Below, one piece after another: positions 23,022-24,922 of a DNA stretch of 24,922 nucleotides. Source of the stretch: an uncultured Collinsella sp. (GTDB taxonomy: Bacteria; Actinomycetota; Coriobacteriia; Coriobacteriales; Coriobacteriaceae); contig USEK01000006.1 of NCBI GenBank assembly GCA_900553705.1, positions 1 to 24,922 of the forward strand, in the 5' to 3' direction. Within the stretch, counting starts at the first letter, position 1. Every line of letters starts with the position of its first letter. The translations under genes were made by a program, and so were the position numbers. Under the pieces are notes generated by a model. It made no database searches, was not told where the DNA came from, and saw only the letters and a program-made list of their open reading frames with translations.

Positions 23022-23825
23022 CTACTCCTCCTCCGCGACCTCCTCTGCCTCGGAGACATACACGGCGGTAAGGACCGTGAAGACGTAAGCCTGGATGGCG
23101 CCGACCACAAGCTCGATCGCATAGATCAGGATGAGGATGGCAAGCCAGGCCAGCGAAGGCAGGGCGCCGACGGCGTGGGCCGCGGAAACCTGCTGAAGCA
23201 GCGGCTGCATGAACATGCTCGCCATGATGGCGAACGAGCCCATGACCACGTGTCCTGCGAACATGTTGCAGAACAGACGGACGGCAAGCGTGATGAGGCG
23301 CAGGAAGGTCGAGAAAAGCTCGACGACCCACACGAGCACGTTCATCGGGAAGCTCACGCCCTGCGGGGCGAGGCTCTTGATGTAGCCGATCACGCCGTGA
23401 GCCTTGCATCCGTAGTAGATGAAGTACACGAAGGCGAAAATGGCGAGTGCGGCGGTGGAGCCGATTGCGCCGGTGCCGGGCTTCATTCCCGGAATCAGGC
23501 CGATCATGTTATTGATCAGGATGAACAGGAAAAGCGAGCACAGGAACGGGAAGTGCTTCTTCCAGTTCTCACCCACGACACCCTTGCCGATATCGTTCTC
23601 GACGTACTCGATGATGTACTCGAAACCGTTGACGAAGAAGCCCTTGGGGACCAACGCCTGCTTCTTCTTGAACACGGCCAGGACGATCAGGAGCACGATC
23701 GTGGAGACGATCAGCCAAAACGAGTACTGCGTGATGCCGCAGCTCAGATCGCCCACGACAGGGGTGGAGCTGAACTCGCTGACCAGATGATTAATCTCAT
23801 CAGGCAGCTTTTCAAAAATTTCCAC
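23022..23825 (-). CDS. atpB: ATP synthase Fo subunit a
   Basis: A 267-residue subunit a, which forms the ion half-channels beside the c ring. The essential arginine is R183 in LAVRLFCNMFAGH (E. coli R210). Other conserved features are the NNMIGLIPG region (about 105-113) and the last helix with ELVVGAIQAYVFTVLTAVY. The start codon is GTG (MEIFEK) with AAAGGT six bases upstream, and it lies 3 bp after the preceding gene. The C-terminus is a short acidic tail. Confidence 0.96.
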   Translation of the reverse strand: MEIFEKLPDEINHLVSEFSSTPVVGDLSCGITQYSFWLIVSTIVLLIVLAVFKKKQALVPKGFFVNGFEYIIEYVENDIGKGVVGENWKKHFPFLCSLFLFILINNMIGLIPGMKPGTGAIGSTAALAIFAFVYFIYYGCKAHGVIGYIKSLAPQGVSFPMNVLVWVVELFSTFLRLITLAVRLFCNMFAGHVVMGSFAIMASMFMQPLLQQVSAAHAVGALPSLAWLAILILIYAIELVVGAIQAYVFTVLTAVYVSEAEEVAEEE

Positions 23826-23828
23826 GAC

Positions 23829-24152
23829 TTACCTTTCGACCTCATGAGGATCTCGCAGCGCCTTGGCGACGCGAACCGTGCAGGCGGCCATAAAGGCCAC
23901 GAAGCCGATCGCCTCGCCCAGGAGGAACATGCGAAATGCCTCTCCGAACAACACAAACACAACCAAGGTAAAGACGAGCAGGGCGATTGCCGAGACCGCC
24001 AGACTCACCATACCCTTGAGCATGTCCGCATTCTGTTTATCGTCAAGAACCGGCTTGAGCGTAAAGACAAAGGGAAGGAAGGCAATTGCGCCCGCGATGG
24101 CGCCTGCAACGATAGCGAGCAGATCGGCTATCTGAAACACTGGCGTCCTCAC
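23829..24152 (-). CDS. AtpI-like small membrane protein, first gene of the atp operon
   Basis: About 107 residues, with three clear hydrophobic segments (LLAIVAGAIAGAIAFLPFVF; MVSLAVSAIALLVFTLVVFV; FLLGEAIGFVAFMAACTV) and a basic C-terminal tail. Its position just before atpB, ending 3 bp from it, its size and its topology fit AtpI, a helper in c-ring assembly or magnesium supply, but sequence identity is too low to be sure. The GTG at 24152 follows AAGGA; another in-frame GTG at 24140 follows GAGG. An open frame continues to a TTG at 24215, but this lies upstream of the predicted transcription start and is rejected. Confidence 0.75.
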   Translation of the reverse strand: MRTPVFQIADLLAIVAGAIAGAIAFLPFVFTLKPVLDDKQNADMLKGMVSLAVSAIALLVFTLVVFVLFGEAFRMFLLGEAIGFVAFMAACTVRVAKALRDPHEVER

Positions 24153-24201
24153 TTTCCTTTTTAACGCTTCACAGAACAGTTCCCGCCAAACATTGGTGAC
24201 T

Positions 24202-24229
24202 ATTGTACGAGCCAATCGCTAAAGTACAA
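24202..24229 (-). promoter_or_regulatory. Candidate promoter of the ATP synthase operon
   Basis: On the minus strand TTGTAC (24224-24229) and TACAAT (24202-24207) are 16 bp apart, about 50 bp before the first gene. The -10 has five matches to consensus; the -35 has three. Predicted start near 24195. Confidence 0.5.
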
Positions 24230-24300
24230 CCGAAAAAGCATCGGTTAATACGCACCTGTTCGTTTTCTTAAGACCTTCTTTATGCCGCAGGTACGGTAAT

Positions 24301-24379
24301 ACGTTTTTCTCGAACCCTGCAGGGCAAAACGTCCGTTAACAGGAGTGCGCGCGGTCGCCTTTTGTTCGTCCGCGCGCAC
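24301..24379. terminator. Two hairpins between upp and the atp operon
   Basis: GTGCGCGCGG (24345-24354) and CCGCGCGCAC (24370-24379) form a perfect 10-bp stem, and ACGTTTT (24301-24307) with AAAACGT (24326-24332) encloses the palindrome CCCTGCAGGG. They lie 43 nt or more after the upp stop. Neither has a strong T tract on the minus strand, so they are probable but weak transcription ends. Confidence 0.45.
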
Positions 24380-24421
24380 CGTTTCTTCGTATTTGCAGCC
24401 GCGGCCATCTTAGCCCAGCGA

Positions 24422-24873
24422 CTAGAGCGTGCCGTAGATGCGGTCGCCGGCGTCGCCCAGGCCGGGAACGATGTAGGCAGCCTCGTTGAGATGGTCGTCG
24501 ATGGCGCAGGTATAGATATGCACATCAGGGTCCTTCTCAGTCAGCGACTTGAGGCCCTCGGGGGCCGCGACGATGCACAGCATGCGGATGTCCTTGACAC
24601 CGCGCTCGCGCAGGTAGCTAATGGCCATCTCGGCCGAACCGCCCGTGGCGAGCATGGGGTCGACGACCAGGCAGATGCGCTGGTCGATATCCTTGGGCAT
24701 CTTGCAGTAATACTCGTGCGGCTCGTGGGTGACCTCGTCGCGCTCCATGCCGATGTGGCCCACGCGAGCGGAGGGCACCAGGTCGAGGATGCCGTCGACC
24801 ATGCCAAGGCCCGCACGCAGGATGGGCACGATGGCGAGTTTCTTGCCGGCGAGCTGTTTGAACGTGGCGGTAG
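24422..24873 (-). CDS. upp: Uracil phosphoribosyltransferase, 5' end missing
   Basis: The last 150 residues of about 208; the 5' part is lost at the contig end. The enzyme salvages uracil with PRPP to give UMP. The fragment starts at TATFKQLAGKKLAIVPILRA. The family motifs are VPILRAGLGMVDG, RDEVTHEPHEYYCKMP, the PRPP-binding loop VVDPMLATGGSA, and the C-terminal YIVPGLGDAGDRIYGT that binds uracil. An internal ATG at 24829 gives an apparent full frame, but it lies inside the conserved core and is not the start. The gene is upstream of, and in the same direction as, the ATP synthase operon, with a promoter and hairpins between. Confidence 0.95.
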
Positions 24874-24922
24874 CTGTCTCTTATACACATCTCCGAGCCC
24901 ACGAGACGTAGAGGAATCTCGT
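24874..24922 (+). other. Illumina Nextera adapter, i7 side (contamination)
   Basis: Not biological. CTGTCTCTTATACACATCT at 24874-24892 is the mosaic-end complement, followed by the read-2 arm CCGAGCCCACGAGAC (24893-24907), an 8-base index GTAGAGGA (24908-24915) and the start of the P7 arm. Open frames crossing here are artefacts. Confidence 0.97.

Overview
The window is one assembled contig of a high-GC Gram-positive bacterium, most likely a Collinsella or a close relative in the Coriobacteriia. That placement is inferred from GC-rich coding sequence, the gene set, frequent GTG and TTG starts and the style of the intergenic repeats; no 16S or marker search was possible. Both ends carry Illumina Nextera adapter sequence (1-48 and 24874-24922), so only 49-24873 is biological and the outermost genes are cut.

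Left part, mostly plus strand (49-9432): the tail of a LytTR response regulator and its GHKL sensor kinase; a minus-strand protein resembling a uracil-DNA glycosylase without its catalytic motifs; thioredoxin; then a nickel/hydrogenase-maturation block consisting of a small helical protein, a NikR with a His/Cys-rich tail, HypF, HypC, HypD and HypE. HypF and HypE make the cyanide ligands, HypC and HypD assemble the Fe(CN)2CO unit, and NikR senses nickel. No hydrogenase structural gene is in view. A HAD phosphatase closes this part.

Middle, accessory part (9433-14636): a lipoprotein and a stand-alone glucose-type EIIA on the minus strand, a Fic protein with its own operator-like promoter, and an IS110/IS1111-type insertion sequence. 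This part is rich in structured repeats. A roughly 145-nt element with several stems occurs twice (9573-9717 and 14492-14635), each time 1-3 nt beyond the stop codon of a minus-strand gene, with its outer stem rewritten between copies while pairing is kept. Each copy is accompanied by a shorter stem-loop repeat. Another hairpin repeat brackets the fic gene. The insertion sequence sits three bases from the edge of the second structured element.

Right part, all minus strand (14637-24873): upp (truncated by the contig end), then the complete F1Fo ATP synthase operon in the order atpI-like, B, E, F, H, A, G, D, C, a strong terminator, murA and a LytR-CpsA-Psr protein. The ATP synthase genes are tightly packed with 1-11 nt overlaps or very short gaps. 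The c subunit looks proton-coupled. Subunit b carries an unusual signal-peptide-like N-terminus.
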